A DNA stretch of 64,000 nucleotides, taken from Paracoccus cavernae (GTDB lineage Bacteria; Pseudomonadota; Alphaproteobacteria; Rhodobacterales; Rhodobacteraceae). The notes beneath the pieces were generated by a model. The model saw only the letters and a list, made by a program, of their open reading frames with translations. It ran no database searches and had not been told where the DNA came from. Both the position numbers and the translations under genes were made by a program. Where the stretch lies: the NCBI GenBank assembly GCA_030410095.1, contig JAUFRC010000001.1, positions 632,501 to 696,500 of the forward strand, in the 5' to 3' direction. This document shows, in pieces, positions 20,401 to 31,147 of the stretch; positions within the stretch are counted from its first letter, which is position 1; each line of letters opens with the position of its first letter.

Positions 20401-21675
20401 TTCCAGCCGGATGAGCATCTCGGGATTGTCGTAGACCCCAAGGGTCATCGCGGTCGCCATCTGGCTGAGTTCGCGGCTGTCCGCGCCCTTGCCCTCGGGG
20501 CCCATGAGGTCGACGAACGTATCGGGCGAAACGCGGTCGAACATCACCAGACTGTCGAAAAGCGGCGTATCCTTGGGGGTCTCGGCCAGTTCGGAAATCA
20601 CGGCGAGCGGGGTCTGCTCGAACCTTTTTGTGGCGGCGACGAATTTGCGCTGCTCCTGCAGCAGCTGGTCGAGGGTCAGCCCCGCAAGCTGGCTGCGCAC
20701 CGGCAAAGTGTTGATCAGACAGCCGACCGAACGCATCGCCGGCCGCGAGATGAAGCGCCCCGCTCGGGTCAGGCCGAAGACCGCCTCGCTGCGTCCGGAA
20801 ACCCGTGCGAGCACCAGCCCCCATGCCGCGCAGATGATATTGGCGGTGGTCGCCCCCGCAGCACGCGCGCGGTCGCGGATCGCCTGCGACTGGCGCAGGT
20901 CGAGCCGGTGGGCGATGATCTTGCTGCTCTGGCCGTCAAGCGGCGGCGCGCCTTCGGCAGGGCGCGCGAGAAAGACGGATCAAGCCGGTTCGGCTCGTCG
21001 AAACCCGCCAGATGATCGCGGAAAAACTCTTGCGCCTGCGTCAGGTCCTGATCGGCAATGGCGCGGCAGATCTCGAGGAAAGAGGGCTCGCGGCCAGTTT
21101 CGGCTCGGGCGTGGTGCCGTCGCGATAGGCGCGGTAGTGATCCATCAGATCGCCGAGCAGCATGACGAAGCTCTGCCCGTCCATGATCGCGTGATGCATG
21201 GCGATGACCATGGCGACATGATCGGGGGCGAACTGGATCATCCGCACCCGCCAGTTCGGGGCCCGACCCAGCGCGATCCCCTGACGGCGGTCGGCGGCGA
21301 GCCAGTCGGGCAGATCCTCGTCTTGCGCCTTGCTGTCGAGCCCGGTCCAGTCGAGATGGAGGAAATCGACCTCGACCTCGGGCAAAGCGAATTGCACCGG
21401 CCCGTCCACCGCCAAAGGATCAAGCGCGGTGCGCAGCACGTCATGGCGCGTGGTCAGCTGTTGCCACGCCTGACGCATGGCGGCGATATCGATGGTTTGG
21501 CCGCGGAAATGGACGATGAACTGCAGCACGTTCAGCGCGGGGCGGCCGGCGAGCTGGCTTTCCAGCAAAAGCCCGACCTGCATCTGGGTCATCGGCGCGC
21601 GCTCGATTCCGGCCGTCGCCACCTGGCCGTCCTGCGGCTCGGGGAGGGTCTGATCTGGGGTGCGCTGAAAGACAT
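17457..21675 (-). CDS. Single-module non-ribosomal peptide synthetase (C-A-PCP-TE), several frameshifts
   Basis: About 1400 aa. The condensation domain has MTQMQVGLLLESQ and HHAIMDGQS (HHxxxDG), with a second half RFISRPAMRSVGCLINTLPVR. The adenylation domain has TSGSTGRPKGVEI, FASLNFDISIEE (Asp235 position), NGYGPTEATIT, YRSGDRV, ADKQIKLRGYRIE and GGKIDMARL. The PCP carries DLGGNSLLSV after restoring one G near 18395. A thioesterase follows (AVHIIGPGGDFFRPLA, AVSQGSYAAFELGQQL with the catalytic Ser, DGEHLTIL with the His). The start at 21675 lies 13 bp after the flippase stop, so they form an operon. The amino-acid substrate cannot be read reliably. At least six single-base gaps are needed. 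Confidence 0.85.
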
Positions 21676-21688
21676 AGGGGGCACTAGC

Positions 21689-23099
21689 CTAGATGGGAGC
21701 GAGAATCGAGGAGGAATGCAGCCCCGCCATCAAAAGCGCTGTTGCAGCCGTAATCAAGGACATAGCCAAATCGTGGCGCGGATCCCAGACGTGATAGCGT
21801 CGCGCGAATGCCGCGATCAGCGGATAGGCGAGGACGAAGGACAGCCCCTGACCAAAGATCGCGCCCTTGAGCCCGAAAAGCGCCGCCATCCCCGCCGTAC
21901 AGAGAACGAAAAGCCCGCCGCGTGCCGCCGTGAGCCAGAAGAACTGCCGAGAATCTCCCATGGTCAGCGCGATCTGGTCGTAGCTCATGACGATGAGCTG
22001 CGGCATGAAGGCCAAAGACAGCAGCATGACGATCGTGCCCGCCGTCTGATAACGCGGGTCGTAAAGCAGGTCGACCAGCGCATAGCCGCCAAGCGCCAAG
22101 GTCATCGCCAGCACCATCAGCGCGCCGGTCAACACGAAGCGGAAGCGGCGCAGCGCGGCGAAATCGGCGGGGTGGGGGCGCTGCCGTCCTCGGGCAGATG
22201 GGCGCGGTAGAGCGGAATCATCATGCGCCCGACCAATGCCCTCCGAGCATCAGGGGCACCGAGGCCAAAGTATAGCCGATGTTGTAGATCCCGAGCATTT
22301 CAAGGCTCAGGAAGGTGCTCAGGATCAGCTTGTCGCCCTGCGCCACCAGAAAACCCGCAACCGTGCTGAGAAAGATCCATTTGCCGAAATGGAGAAGCTC
22401 GCGCGCCGCGCGCCCCTCGATGCGGAAGCGGTTGGCGGGGCCGGGCAGGTGGCGCGACATGAGGTAAAGACGCAAGCCCGCTCCCAACAGCTGGCCCGCG
22501 ACCAGCGACCAGACAGATCCGGTCCACCATGCAAGCGTGATCATCACCACCGTTGCCGCGATCTGGCTGAGCAGGTCGAAAAGCGTCACCCGTCCAAGCT
22601 GCAGGTGGCGCGCGGCGGTATCGACGCGGGTGGGCTCGAATCCGGTGATCGCAAGGATGGCGGCCGCGACCTGAATGATCAGCACCAGCTCGGGGATCTG
22701 GTAGAACCGCGCCATCGGCCAGGCCAGAAGGCAGGCGATGATCCACAGTCCGAAGCCGCGCACGAGGTCGAGCGACCAGGCCGTGTCGAGAAATACCGGA
22801 TCATCGCCACGCGGGCTGCGCAGGATCGACTGGCCGATGCCGATATCGGAAAAGAGCTTGAGCCCGACCACCAGCATCGTGACCAAAGCCATGAGGCCGA
22901 AAGCCTCGGGCATCAGCAATTTCGCCAGAACCAGATTGCCGCCGAGCCGCAGCGCCTGGGCGCCGCCGAAACCGATGATCGTCATGGCCGAGCCATGCAT
23001 GATGCGGCGGCCGAGCCGCGAACCCTGCGCGGAAACGGCTTCAGGCGCGGCAGCGGCCGCGTCGGTCGGTAGGGCGGAGGCGTCGGAACCAGTGGTCAT
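21689..23099 (-). CDS. Oligosaccharide flippase (Wzx/MATE-like polysaccharide exporter), two frameshifts
   Basis: Multi-spanning membrane protein of about 470 aa. The N-terminal repeat MHGSAMTIIGFGGAQALRLG and LMPEAFGLMALVTMLV is typical of WzxC-like lipopolysaccharide/exopolysaccharide flippases. Hydrophobic segments continue through LILSTFLSLEMLGIYNIGYTL, and the C-terminal part is GQGLSFVLAYPLIAAFARRYH. Two missing bases near 22140-22250 split the middle; 1411 nt agrees. It should move lipid-linked glycans, or possibly glycopeptides, across the inner membrane. It is the first gene of an operon with the NRPS, which is unusual. The ATG at 23099 is preferred over an upstream TTG. Confidence 0.8.
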
Positions 23100-23311
23100 G
23101 GTGAAACAGGACAAGCTACGCGGGACAGGCGGAAAATCGGTTTGGGCAATGTCGGGGGCTGCAGGGCCGTTACAGGCGGGCTGCGGGGAAAACTGTTAGC
23201 TATGGGAATGGATCATTATCGCGGGAATGGACAGCCTGTCTTTTGGCTAGGTCGGGCCTCGGGATGCAAAATATCTGCCCCGCCGGTTGAACTCGCACGG
23301 GCGGGAGGCGT

Positions 23312-23963
23312 CTAGTCCGGCGTGTCGGCTCCGTCGCGCAGCCGCAATGTCGCGGCCATCGCACCGCGCAGATGGGCGCGCACCAGACGCGCGGCGCTAT
23401 CGGCGCGGCGCTCGGCCAGAGCGGCGAAGATCTGGCGGTGCTCGGCAAGGGATTGGCCGATCCTTTCGGGGCGCTGCAGTTGGGCGCGGCGCAGGATCTC
23501 GAAACGGTTGCGCAGGTCGCGGGCGATCTGGGCGAGCTGGCCGTTGCCGCTGAACTGGCAGATCCGGTCGTGGAAGTCGAAGTTGAGCTGCTGGTAGGTC
23601 TCGTGCGCGCCCGCGGCCTGCGCTTCGGCCATCTGCGTCATCAGGTCCTCGAGAACGATGGTCTGGGTGATCGACATGCGGCCGGCGGCAAGGGCGGCGC
23701 AAAGCGCTTCGACCTCGGACATGGCCTCGAAACTTTCGGCGAGATGGGCGGGATCGGGGCGATGACCTCGACCCCGCGATAGGGGCGGCGCAGGGCAAGG
23801 CCGCGCGCGCAAAGCTCGGTCAGGGCCTCGCGCACCGGCGTGCGCGACAGATGGTGGGTCTCGGCGAGGGTTTTTCGTCCAGCCGGGTTCCGGCCGCGAT
23901 CCGGCCCGAGATGATCTCGCGGGAAAGCTGCTCGAGAAGGCGCAAGGCGTTGGTTTCGGTCAT
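23312..23963 (-). CDS. GntR family (FCD subfamily) transcriptional regulator, two frameshifts
   Basis: The N-terminal winged helix reads MTETNALRLLEQLSREIISG and LSRTPVREALTELCARGLA, the classical GntR signature. The FCD effector domain follows (FEAMSEVEALCAALAAGRM, FDFHDRICQFSGNGQLAQI, EHRQIFAALAERRAD, HLRGAM). FCD regulators bind small organic acids through a His/Asp metal site. Two missing bases (near 23870 and 23760) break it; 652 nt agrees. It is transcribed divergently from a BASS-family transporter and likely controls it. Confidence 0.82.
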
Positions 23964-24083
23964 GACTTCCGTTGGGCTGGGCGCATTCGCTTGGCGCGGT
24001 TGCATGGCTTGGCTCGGTCCGAGCGCGGTTTTTGGCGCGGTTTGCGGTGAAAGATCGCGAATATCTCGCGATAAATCGGTTGG

Positions 24084-24128
24084 ATTGTGTGCAATATAGG
24101 TCTATTAGCGCGATTAAGTATACAACTT
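24084..24128 (+). promoter_or_regulatory. Putative GntR/FCD operator pair
   Basis: ATTGTGTGCAAT (24084-24095, perfect ATTG..CAAT dyad) and AAGTATACAACTT (24116-24128) both resemble FCD-type operators such as ATTGTATACAAT. They lie 32 bp apart between the divergent regulator and transporter genes. Confidence 0.5.
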
Positions 24129-24148
24129 TGCGTCGGAAGGAAAGGTTC

Positions 24149-25152
24149 ATGGCGATTTCGACCGTCGAGGCGCGTCTCAAGCGATTTGGGCTGGATCGCT
24201 ATATGATGCTCTTGATCCTGACCGTGGCTCTGGCGACCTTCCTGCCGGCGCGGGGCGTGTTTGCGGGCGTTCTGGGGCAGGTAACCTATTGGGCTGTCGC
24301 ACTTTTGTTCTTCATCTACGGCGCGAAACTCTCGACGGCGACCATTGTTTCGGGGCTGTCGAACTGGAAGCTGCAAATCGGCTGCCTGCTGTGCACCTAT
24401 GCGCTTTTCCCGCTGCTCGGCTTGGGGATTGCCCCGATTGCGGGTGCCTATCTGCCTGCGGCTTTCGGAATCGGACTGCTTTATATCGGATGTCTGCCCT
24501 CGACGGTGCAAAGCTCGATCGCATTCACCTCGGTTTCGGGGGCAATGTCGCGGGGGCGGTTTGTGCAGCCTCGATCTCGAATGTGCTGGGGGTGGCGCTC
24601 GCGCCTTTGCTCATCGCGCTGCTGATCCCTTCCGATGCAGGTTTCGGGATTGATAGCGGCGCGGTCTGGAAGATCGTGCAGCAGATCCTTTTGCCCTTCG
24701 CGCTCGGCCAGCTGTGCCGCCCGTTGCTGGGACAATGGCTGCATCGCCACAAGCTGGCGACCACGATCGTCGATCGCGGCTCGATCCTGCTGATCGTCTA
24801 TTCGGCCTTCAGCGCCGGTGTGGTGAACGGGATTTGGCATGCGGTGGACGCGCCGCATATGGTCGCGCTTTGGGCGCTCGTTTGCGCCATGATGGGGCTG
24901 GGGATGATCATCACCGTCATTGCCGGACGCGCGGCAGGGATGGAGCGGCCCGATCTTTTGGCGCTGTTTTACTGCGGTTCGACCAAATCGCTCGCGACGG
25001 GGATGCCGATGGCGGGGATCTTGTTCGCGGGTCAGGATGTCGCGATGATCGTGCTGCCCCTGATGCTGTTCCATCTGACCCAGCTGTTCGTTTGCGCGGT
25101 GATCTCGCAGCGTATGGCGATGCGGCTGGAAGAGGCGGCGGCCGCCGCCTGA
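24149..25152 (+). CDS. Bile acid:sodium symporter family (BASS) transporter, one frameshift
   Basis: About 334 aa with nine to ten membrane segments. LLYIGCLPSTVQSSIAFTSVSGGNVAGAVCAASISN is the crossover/sodium-site region of the BASS/ArsB-like fold, and FYCGSTKSLATGMPMAGILF is the second half-repeat. One G is missing near 24545, in TTTCGGGGGC. Members move organic anions with Na+; the substrate here is unknown but probably an organic acid recognised by the divergent FCD regulator. GGAAGGAAAGG upstream is the ribosome binding site. Confidence 0.82.
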
Positions 25153-25168
25153 GGAAAGCGGCGGGGAA

Positions 25169-25206
25169 GAAAAAGGCTCCGGTCCTTGCGGATCGGAGCC
25201 TTTGTT
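25169..25206. terminator. Bidirectional terminator
   Basis: AAAGGCTCCG...CGGAGCCTTT hairpin with A run before and T run after, between convergent transporter and dppF genes. Confidence 0.85.
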
Positions 25207-25224
25207 TTTCTACCTTGCCGGCGA

Positions 25225-26073
25225 TCAGGCCGGAAGTTTCGCGGCCCTTTTGGCCTGGCGCGCGGCGACGCGTGCGCGGATCGCTTCGACATCCGTGATG
25301 GGCGTCGCGGCGAAGAGCTCTTGCGTATAGGGGTGCTGCGGATTGGTGAAGACCGCCTCGCGGCTGCCTTGCTCGACCGCCTCGCCCTTGTTCATCACCA
25401 GCACGTCGTCGGCAATATAGCGCACCACCGACAGGTCGTGGCTGATGAAGACGTAAGCGAGATTGAACTCTGCCTGAAGGTCGGCGAGCAGGTTGAGAAC
25501 CTGTGCCTGCACCGAGAGATCCAGCGCCGAGACCGGCTCGTCGAGCACCAGCAGCGTCGGGTTGAGCATCAAGGCCCGCGCGATCGCGATCCGCTGGCGC
25601 TGCCCGCCCGAGAACATATGCGGGTAGCGGTTGAAGTGCTCGGGGCCGAGGCCGACCTTGACCAGCATCGCCTCTGCCCGCGCGCGCCGTTCGGCCGCGG
25701 GGGTATTTGTGTTCAGGAGAAGCGGCTCCATCAGCACGTCGCCGATCTTCTGGCGCGGGTTGAGGCTGCCGTAGGGGTTCTGGAACACCATCTGCACCTT
25801 GGAGCGCATCACCTTGTCGGGGCGGCTTTTGTTGATGTCGACGGCTTTGCCCTCGATCAGCAATTCGCCTCCCGAGGCGGGGTCGATCAGCGCGACGATC
25901 CGCGCCAGCGTCGATTTGCCCGAGCCGGATCTGCCGACGATGGCGAGGGTTTTGCCGCGCTCGACCGAGAAGCTGATGCCCTTGACCGCGCGCACGGTTT
26001 TGGCGGCGCGCATCATCGAGCCCGGGACGATATAGTCGCGGGTCAGGTTGCGGCCTTCAACGATAACGCTCAT
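25225..26073 (-). CDS. dppF: Dipeptide/oligopeptide ABC transporter ATPase (second)
   Basis: 282 aa. Walker [10 protein letters not shown], signature SGGQRQRIA, Walker B LLVLDEPVSALD and the H-loop FISHDLSVV are present, with the Opp/Dpp C-terminal extension (NPQHPYTQELFAATP). It overlaps the preceding ATPase gene by 4 bp (ATGA), indicating translational coupling in the dpp operon. It energises peptide import. Confidence 0.9.
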   Translation of the reverse strand: MSVIVEGRNLTRDYIVPGSMMRAAKTVRAVKGISFSVERGKTLAIVGRSGSGKSTLARIVALIDPASGGELLIEGKAVDINKSRPDKVMRSKVQMVFQNPYGSLNPRQKIGDVLMEPLLLNTNTPAAERRARAEAMLVKVGLGPEHFNRYPHMFSGGQRQRIAIARALMLNPTLLVLDEPVSALDLSVQAQVLNLLADLQAEFNLAYVFISHDLSVVRYIADDVLVMNKGEAVEQGSREAVFTNPQHPYTQELFAATPITDVEAIRARVAARQAKRAAKLPA

Positions 26074-26930
26074 TGCTGCACCTTTGCTTGCTGGGCCGCT
26101 TCATCGGGCGAGATGAAATCCGCCACCGTGGGCAGGCGGTCTCCGGTCGCGTTTTCGGGCAAAGCCGAGAGCAGCGCGCGGGTATAGTTGCTTTTGGGGT
26201 TCTCGAAGAGGTCGAGGACCTTGGCCTCTTCCATCTTGCGGCCCTTGTATTGCACCTGCACCCGATCGGCGGTTTCCGCGACGACGCCCATGTCGTGGGT
26301 AATCAGGATCAGCGCCATGTCGAGACGCTCCTGCAGCTCCATCAGCAGATCGAGGATCTGCTTCTGGATCGTCACGTCGAGCGCGGTGGTCGGCTCGTCG
26401 GCGATGATCAGGCGCGGGTCGGTGGCGATCGCCATGGCGATCATCACGCGTTGGCACTGGCCGCCCGACATCTGGTGGGGATAGGCCTTGAGCTTCTGCT
26501 CGGGGTCGGGGAGGCCGACCTTCTTGAACAGGTCGAGCGCCTTGGCCCGCGCGGACTTGCGGTCGAGACCGGCGTTGAAGCGCAGCACTTCCTCGATCTG
26601 GTAGCCCGCCGTGAACGAGGGGTTGAGCGAGGCGATCGGCTCCTGGAAGATCATGGTGATCTCGCGGCCGATCAGCTTGCGGCGGTCCTTTGCCGACATC
26701 GTCAGCAGGTTCTGGCCGTCATAGCTCATCTCGTCGGCGGTGATGGTGGCGGTATCGGGCAAAAGCCCCATGACCGCAAGCATCGAAACCGACTTGCCCG
26801 AGCCGGATCTGCCCACGATCGCCAGCACTTCGCCCTTGTCGACCGAGACGTCGATCCCGTCGACAGCCGTGAAGCTGCCGGTCGAGGTCGCGAAACGGAC
26901 GGTGAGGTTTTTGATGGTAAGAAGGGCCAT
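26070..26930 (-). CDS. dppD: Dipeptide/oligopeptide ABC transporter ATPase (first)
   Basis: 286 aa. Walker [10 protein letters not shown], signature SGGQCQRVM, Walker [14 protein letters not shown]-loop LITHDMGVV, and an Opp/Dpp C-terminal region ([15 protein letters not shown]) that normally carries the Fe-S-like or substrate-gate segment. The signature has Cys in SGGQC, a common variant. It starts 4 bp past the permease gene. Confidence 0.9.
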   Translation of the reverse strand: MALLTIKNLTVRFATSTGSFTAVDGIDVSVDKGEVLAIVGRSGSGKSVSMLAVMGLLPDTATITADEMSYDGQNLLTMSAKDRRKLIGREITMIFQEPIASLNPSFTAGYQIEEVLRFNAGLDRKSARAKALDLFKKVGLPDPEQKLKAYPHQMSGGQCQRVMIAMAIATDPRLIIADEPTTALDVTIQKQILDLLMELQERLDMALILITHDMGVVAETADRVQVQYKGRKMEEAKVLDLFENPKSNYTRALLSALPENATGDRLPTVADFISPDEAAQQAKVQQ

Positions 26931-26934
26931 GACC

Positions 26935-27835
26935 TCAGCTCCGCTTCAGTTTCGGATCGAGCGCGTCGCGCAGCCCGTCGCCCATCAGGTTGATCGCGAG
27001 GACCGAAACCAGAATGGCGAGGCCAGGCAGCGTGACGACCCACCATGCGCGCAGGATGAACTCGCGTGCTTCGGCGAGCATCGTGCCCCATTCCGGGGTC
27101 GGAGGTTGTGCGCCCATGCCGAGAAAGCCGAGAGCCGCCGAGTCGAGCACCGCCGAAGAGAAGCTCAGCGTGGCTTGGACGATCAGGGGGCGAGGCAGTT
27201 CGGCAGGATGGTTTTGAACATCAGCCGCAAATTGCCCGCGCCGGCAACCCGTGCCGCCGAGACGTATTCGCGCTCTTTCTCGCCCATGACCGCCGCGCGG
27301 GTGAGGCGGGCGAAATGGGGTTGATAGACGATGGCGATGGCGATCATCGCATTGGTGAGGCCCGGCCCGAGGACCGCGACCAGCACCAGCGCCAGAAGCA
27401 GCGACGGGAAGGCGAGGATGACATCCATGACGCGCATGATCACGGTATCGACCCAGCCGCCGAAGAAGCCCGCGACAAGGCCGATGATCACGCCGCCGGT
27501 CAGGGCGATCGCCACGACGACGATGCCGATGAACAGCGAGTACTGCGAGCCGTAGATCAGGCGCGACAGCATGTCGCGACCGACCGCATCGGTGCCCAGA
27601 AGAAAGCCTGCGCGGCCGCCCTCCTGCCAGACCGGCGGCACCAAAAGCGCGTCGCGGAACTGTTGGGTCGGGTCATGGGGCGCCAGAAGCGGAGCGAAGA
27701 TCGCCGTCAGCACCAGCAGGACGAAGACGCAGAGCCCGAAACCGCGCCGCGGTTCTGGCGGAAGTAGAACCAGAATTCCGCGAGCATCCGGCGACGGATC
27801 GCGCTGCTTGAAAGAGTGGCGGTTGCGTCGGTCAT
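26935..27835 (-). CDS. dppC: Dipeptide ABC transporter permease, two frameshifts
   Basis: The N-terminus, MTDATATLSSSAIRRRMLAEFWFYFRQNRGAV, resumes in another frame as FVLLVLTAIFAPLLAPHDPT. The permease core includes the EAA loop EREYVSAARVAGAGNLRLMF. A second missing base near 27185 leads to SSAVLDSAALGFLGMGAQPPTPEWG, the conserved DppC end. 901 nt is two short of a multiple of three. It has six membrane segments and partners DppB; its start overlaps the DppB stop by 4 bp. Confidence 0.87.
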
Positions 27836-28839
27836 TTGTGCCGGATCCTCGGGTTGATGAGACCATAGGTCAGGTCGACGATCAGGTTCACGATCATCAC
27901 GATGGCGGCGATCAGCAGAAGGCCCGATTGGACGACCGGATAGTCACGCCGCGAGATAGAATCGATCATCCATTTGCCGATGCCCGGCCAGGAGAAAATC
28001 GTCTCTGTCAGGATGGCGCCGGCCATCAGCACGCCGATTTGAAGGCCGATGGTGGTGATCACGGGGATCATTGCGTTGCGCAGGGCGTGCACGCCGATCA
28101 CGCGCGACGGCGGCAGGCCCTTGGCCTTGGCGGTGCGCACATAATCCTCGCCCATGACCTCGAGCATGGCCGAGCGCGTCTGGCGCGCAATGACCGCAAG
28201 CGGGATCGTGGCCAGCACGACCGAGGGCAGGATCAAATGCGAAACCGCCGAGGCGAAGGCGCCTTTTTGTCCCGACAGCAGGCTGTCGATCAGCATGAAG
28301 CCGGTGACGGGCGGGAAGAAATACATCAGCGAGATCCGGCCCGAGACCGGCGTCCACTGCAAAATCCCCGAGAAGAAGATGATCAGCAGCAGGCCCCACC
28401 AGAAGATCGGCATCGAAAAGCCGACCAGAGCGCCCGTCATCGAGATCTGGTCGAACCACGAGCCGCGCTTGATCGCGGCCAGCACGCCGATCGGCACGCC
28501 GATCAGGGTTGCCAGCAGGATCGCCACGAGGCCCAGCTCGACCGTTGCCGGGAAGAGCGCGAAGAACTCGTCGAGAACCGGCTTTTTGGTGACCAGGGAA
28601 TTGCCCAGATCGCCCTGCATCAGATTGCCGAGATAATGCAGATATTGCTGGACGACCGGCTTGTCGTAGCCGAGCTGTGCCGAGATTTCGGCATAGCGCT
28701 CCGGCGAGACGCCGCGCTCGCCCGCCATCAGCAGCACCGGATCGCCCGGAAGCAGGCGGATGAAGCTGAAAGCGACGATCGTGATGCCCAGAAAAGTCGG
28801 CACCAGATACAGTAATTTGGAAAGGATGAACTTGATCAT
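27832..28839 (-). CDS. dppB: Dipeptide ABC transporter permease
   Basis: 335 aa and intact. The N-terminal membrane segment (FILSKLLYLVPTFLGITIVAF) is followed by the conserved PGDPVLLMAGERG and the EAA loop DYVRTAKAKGLPPSRVIGVHALRNAMIPV. It ends with IGKWMIDSISRRDYPVVQ, typical of DppB/OppB. It forms the membrane channel with DppC. Confidence 0.93.
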   Translation of the reverse strand: MIKFILSKLLYLVPTFLGITIVAFSFIRLLPGDPVLLMAGERGVSPERYAEISAQLGYDKPVVQQYLHYLGNLMQGDLGNSLVTKKPVLDEFFALFPATVELGLVAILLATLIGVPIGVLAAIKRGSWFDQISMTGALVGFSMPIFWWGLLLIIFFSGILQWTPVSGRISLMYFFPPVTGFMLIDSLLSGQKGAFASAVSHLILPSVVLATIPLAVIARQTRSAMLEVMGEDYVRTAKAKGLPPSRVIGVHALRNAMIPVITTIGLQIGVLMAGAILTETIFSWPGIGKWMIDSISRRDYPVVQSGLLLIAAIVMIVNLIVDLTYGLINPRIRHK

Positions 28840-28856
28840 CGTACCTCTAACTGAAA

Positions 28857-28886
28857 GCCGCGCGGAGGGTGTGGACCCCGCGCGGC
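28857..28886 (-). terminator. Intra-operon hairpin between dppA and dppB
   Basis: GCCGCGCGG/CCGCGCGGC stem in the 79-bp gap after dppA, without a strong T run. It could reduce read-through so that the binding protein is made in excess, or protect the dppA mRNA 3' end. Confidence 0.5.
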
Positions 28887-28918
28887 CTGCCTGATTGTGC
28901 TATCGATATCGACCGATA

Positions 28919-30523
28919 TTATTCCGTGATATCAACGGTGCCGAAAGTGTAATCGCCAAGCGGCGACTGGACGAAGCCGGTGACGTTTTTGGTCATCGGC
29001 ACATATTGGGTCGAGTGGGCCAGCGTGCCCCAGGGAGCCTGATCCTTGAAGATGACCTGGGCTTGCTCATAGAGCTTCACGCGTTCTTCGTGGTCCGTGG
29101 AGGTTTTCGCTTTGGCGAGGATATCCGAAAACTCCTTGTTGCACCAGAAGGCGCGGTTCGCACCGCCCTCTGCGGCCGATGCGCAAGACAGCAGGACCGA
29201 CAGGAAGTTGTCCGGATCGCCGTTGTCGCCGGTCCAGCCGAGGATGACGGCGCCCTTGCGGTCGGCTTCCATCGACTTTTTCAGATACTCGCCCCATTCA
29301 TAGGACACGATCTCGACCTTGACGCCGACTTTCGCGAAATCGGCCTGCATCATTTCGGCGGCGCGGCGGGCGTTCGGCATATAGGGACGCTGCACCGGCA
29401 TCGCCCAGATCTCCATGCTCAGATCCTTGACGCCGGCTTCGTCGAGAAGCTTTTTCGCGGCTTCGGGATCGAATGCGTCGTCGGCGATTGCGTCGTCATA
29501 GGACCACATGGTCGGCGGGATCGGGTTCTTGGCGACAACGCCCGAGCCCTGATAGACGGCATCGACCAGCGCCTGCTTGTCGATCGACATGTTGAGCGCC
29601 TTGCGCACGCGCACATCGTCGAAGGGGGCGACGGTGGTGTTATAGGCGAGGTAGCCCACGTTCAGACCGGCCTGCTCGTCCATCTTGAGGTTCGCATCGG
29701 CGCGGATCGTTTCGAGATCGGCGGGCGAAGGATAGGGCATCAGCTGGCATTCGTTGGCCTTGAGCTTTTGCAGGCGCACCGAAGCATCGGGGGTGATGGC
29801 GAAAACCAGATCGTCGATCTTGGGCGCTTCGCCCCAGTAATCGGCGTTCTTGGCGTAACGGATGACCGCGTCTTTCTGGTAGGCCACGAATTTGAACGGG
29901 CCGGTACCGATGGGCAGGTTGTTCAGGTCCTCGCGGGTGCCGGCCGCGTCGAGCGTATCGGCGTATTCCTTGGACATGATCGAGACGAAGGGCATCGCGA
30001 TATTGGCGAGGAAGGGCGCTTCGGGCTGGTTCAGCGTGAACTTGACCGTGTAGTCGTCGACTTTCTCGATCGACTTGATCAGCTTGTCCATCTCCATCGA
30101 GCTGTAATACTCGTAGGTGATGCCGGCGTTATAGGCGTGCCACGGGTTGTCGGCCTTGCCCTGACGCTCGTAGCTGAAGATCACGTCGTCGGCGTTGAAG
30201 TCGCGCGTCGGGGTGAATTTGTCGTTCGAGTGGAACTTGACGCCCTTGCGCAGGTGGAAGGTGTATTCGGTGCCGTCTTCCGAAACGTCCCAGCTTTCCG
30301 CCAGAGCCGGCTCGACCTCGGTCGTGCCCGCCTTGAACTCGGTCAGGCGGTTATACATCGTATGGGCCGCTGCGTCGAAGGTCGTGCCCGACGTATAGGG
30401 CGCCGGATCGAAGCCCTCAGGGGAACCTTCCGAGCAATAAACGAAGGTTTTGGCGTGCAGCGGTGCCGCGGCCATGAGCGCAAGCGCAGTGGTCGCGAGG
30501 AACCGTTTGGAGATGATCGACAT
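28919..30523 (-). CDS. dppA: Periplasmic dipeptide-binding protein
   Basis: 534 aa from MSIISK, chosen because a GGGAGG site lies 5 bp upstream. The signal peptide ([17 protein letters not shown]) is followed by [20 protein letters not shown] and [12 protein letters not shown], with [25 protein letters not shown] as in DppA. The C-terminal lobe holds [23 protein letters not shown] and [14 protein letters not shown], the aspartate-containing loop that binds the peptide amino terminus. It delivers peptides to DppBCDF. Confidence 0.93.
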   Translation of the reverse strand: MSIISKRFLATTALALMAAAPLHAKTFVYCSEGSPEGFDPAPYTSGTTFDAAAHTMYNRLTEFKAGTTEVEPALAESWDVSEDGTEYTFHLRKGVKFHSNDKFTPTRDFNADDVIFSYERQGKADNPWHAYNAGITYEYYSSMEMDKLIKSIEKVDDYTVKFTLNQPEAPFLANIAMPFVSIMSKEYADTLDAAGTREDLNNLPIGTGPFKFVAYQKDAVIRYAKNADYWGEAPKIDDLVFAITPDASVRLQKLKANECQLMPYPSPADLETIRADANLKMDEQAGLNVGYLAYNTTVAPFDDVRVRKALNMSIDKQALVDAVYQGSGVVAKNPIPPTMWSYDDAIADDAFDPEAAKKLLDEAGVKDLSMEIWAMPVQRPYMPNARRAAEMMQADFAKVGVKVEIVSYEWGEYLKKSMEADRKGAVILGWTGDNGDPDNFLSVLLSCASAAEGGANRAFWCNKEFSDILAKAKTSTDHEERVKLYEQAQVIFKDQAPWGTLAHSTQYVPMTKNVTGFVQSPLGDYTFGTVDITE

Positions 30524-31147
30524 AAGGCCTCCCATGCCTGTGTAGAGTTGTGATCATGATGCAATCCAATCTGACCCACAGGTCAAGTAGGGCTGCTGGC
30601 AGCTTCGTTGTATTTGCATGAATTGCGCTACAAAATGACGAAATCATGCGGGTCCAATCATAAGATTTGCCAGAGGGCGATGATTTGTCGCAAGGCTCGC
30701 GCAATGGGAGAAGGGCTTGCCCTAACGTCAATGTGATCTGATTCTTTAGTCGCAATCAATGCGGTCCGGCGGGCGTGCTGTTTGCGGGTGCGAACGCCGT
30801 TCTGCCGGTGACGGGCGGGGGCATTGGCGTGCGGGCCAAAGCCGGTTTTCCGCTCGGGATCTCGCACTGGCGATCACGGGAGCGCGAGAGGCTTTGGCAT
30901 CTGCGTGTCGGGAGGGCTGCGCGGGACGGCGATGGAGGGTTCGGCCCTTGTGCGATCCGGCCGTCGCGACAGGCGGGAAAGATCAAGGGAAATCAACCAA
31001 AAGGCGAGAAATGCCGCATGGTCGCTCGCGTTTTATAAAGAAAAATCGCATGGTTACGCTTTCGTGAGGCAGAGCCGCCACCAAGGCTATTCCCGCTTGG
31101 TGGTGGGGCTGTTATGCGAGGTCACGACATGCGCGAGGGGAGAGGTG
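30524..31147. other. 624-bp intergenic region between dppA and the divergent protease/TPM gene
   Basis: No gene recognised. It should contain the dpp promoter. Other frames are open only because of high GC. Confidence 0.4.

Noticed and set aside
25225..30523. dpp operon as nickel or opine importer
   Set aside because: Motifs and gene order fit dipeptide import best; nothing in the binding protein suggests a metal or opine site.
28895..30553. 552-codon open frame opposite dppA
   Set aside because: Antisense of an intact, well-conserved dipeptide-binding protein.
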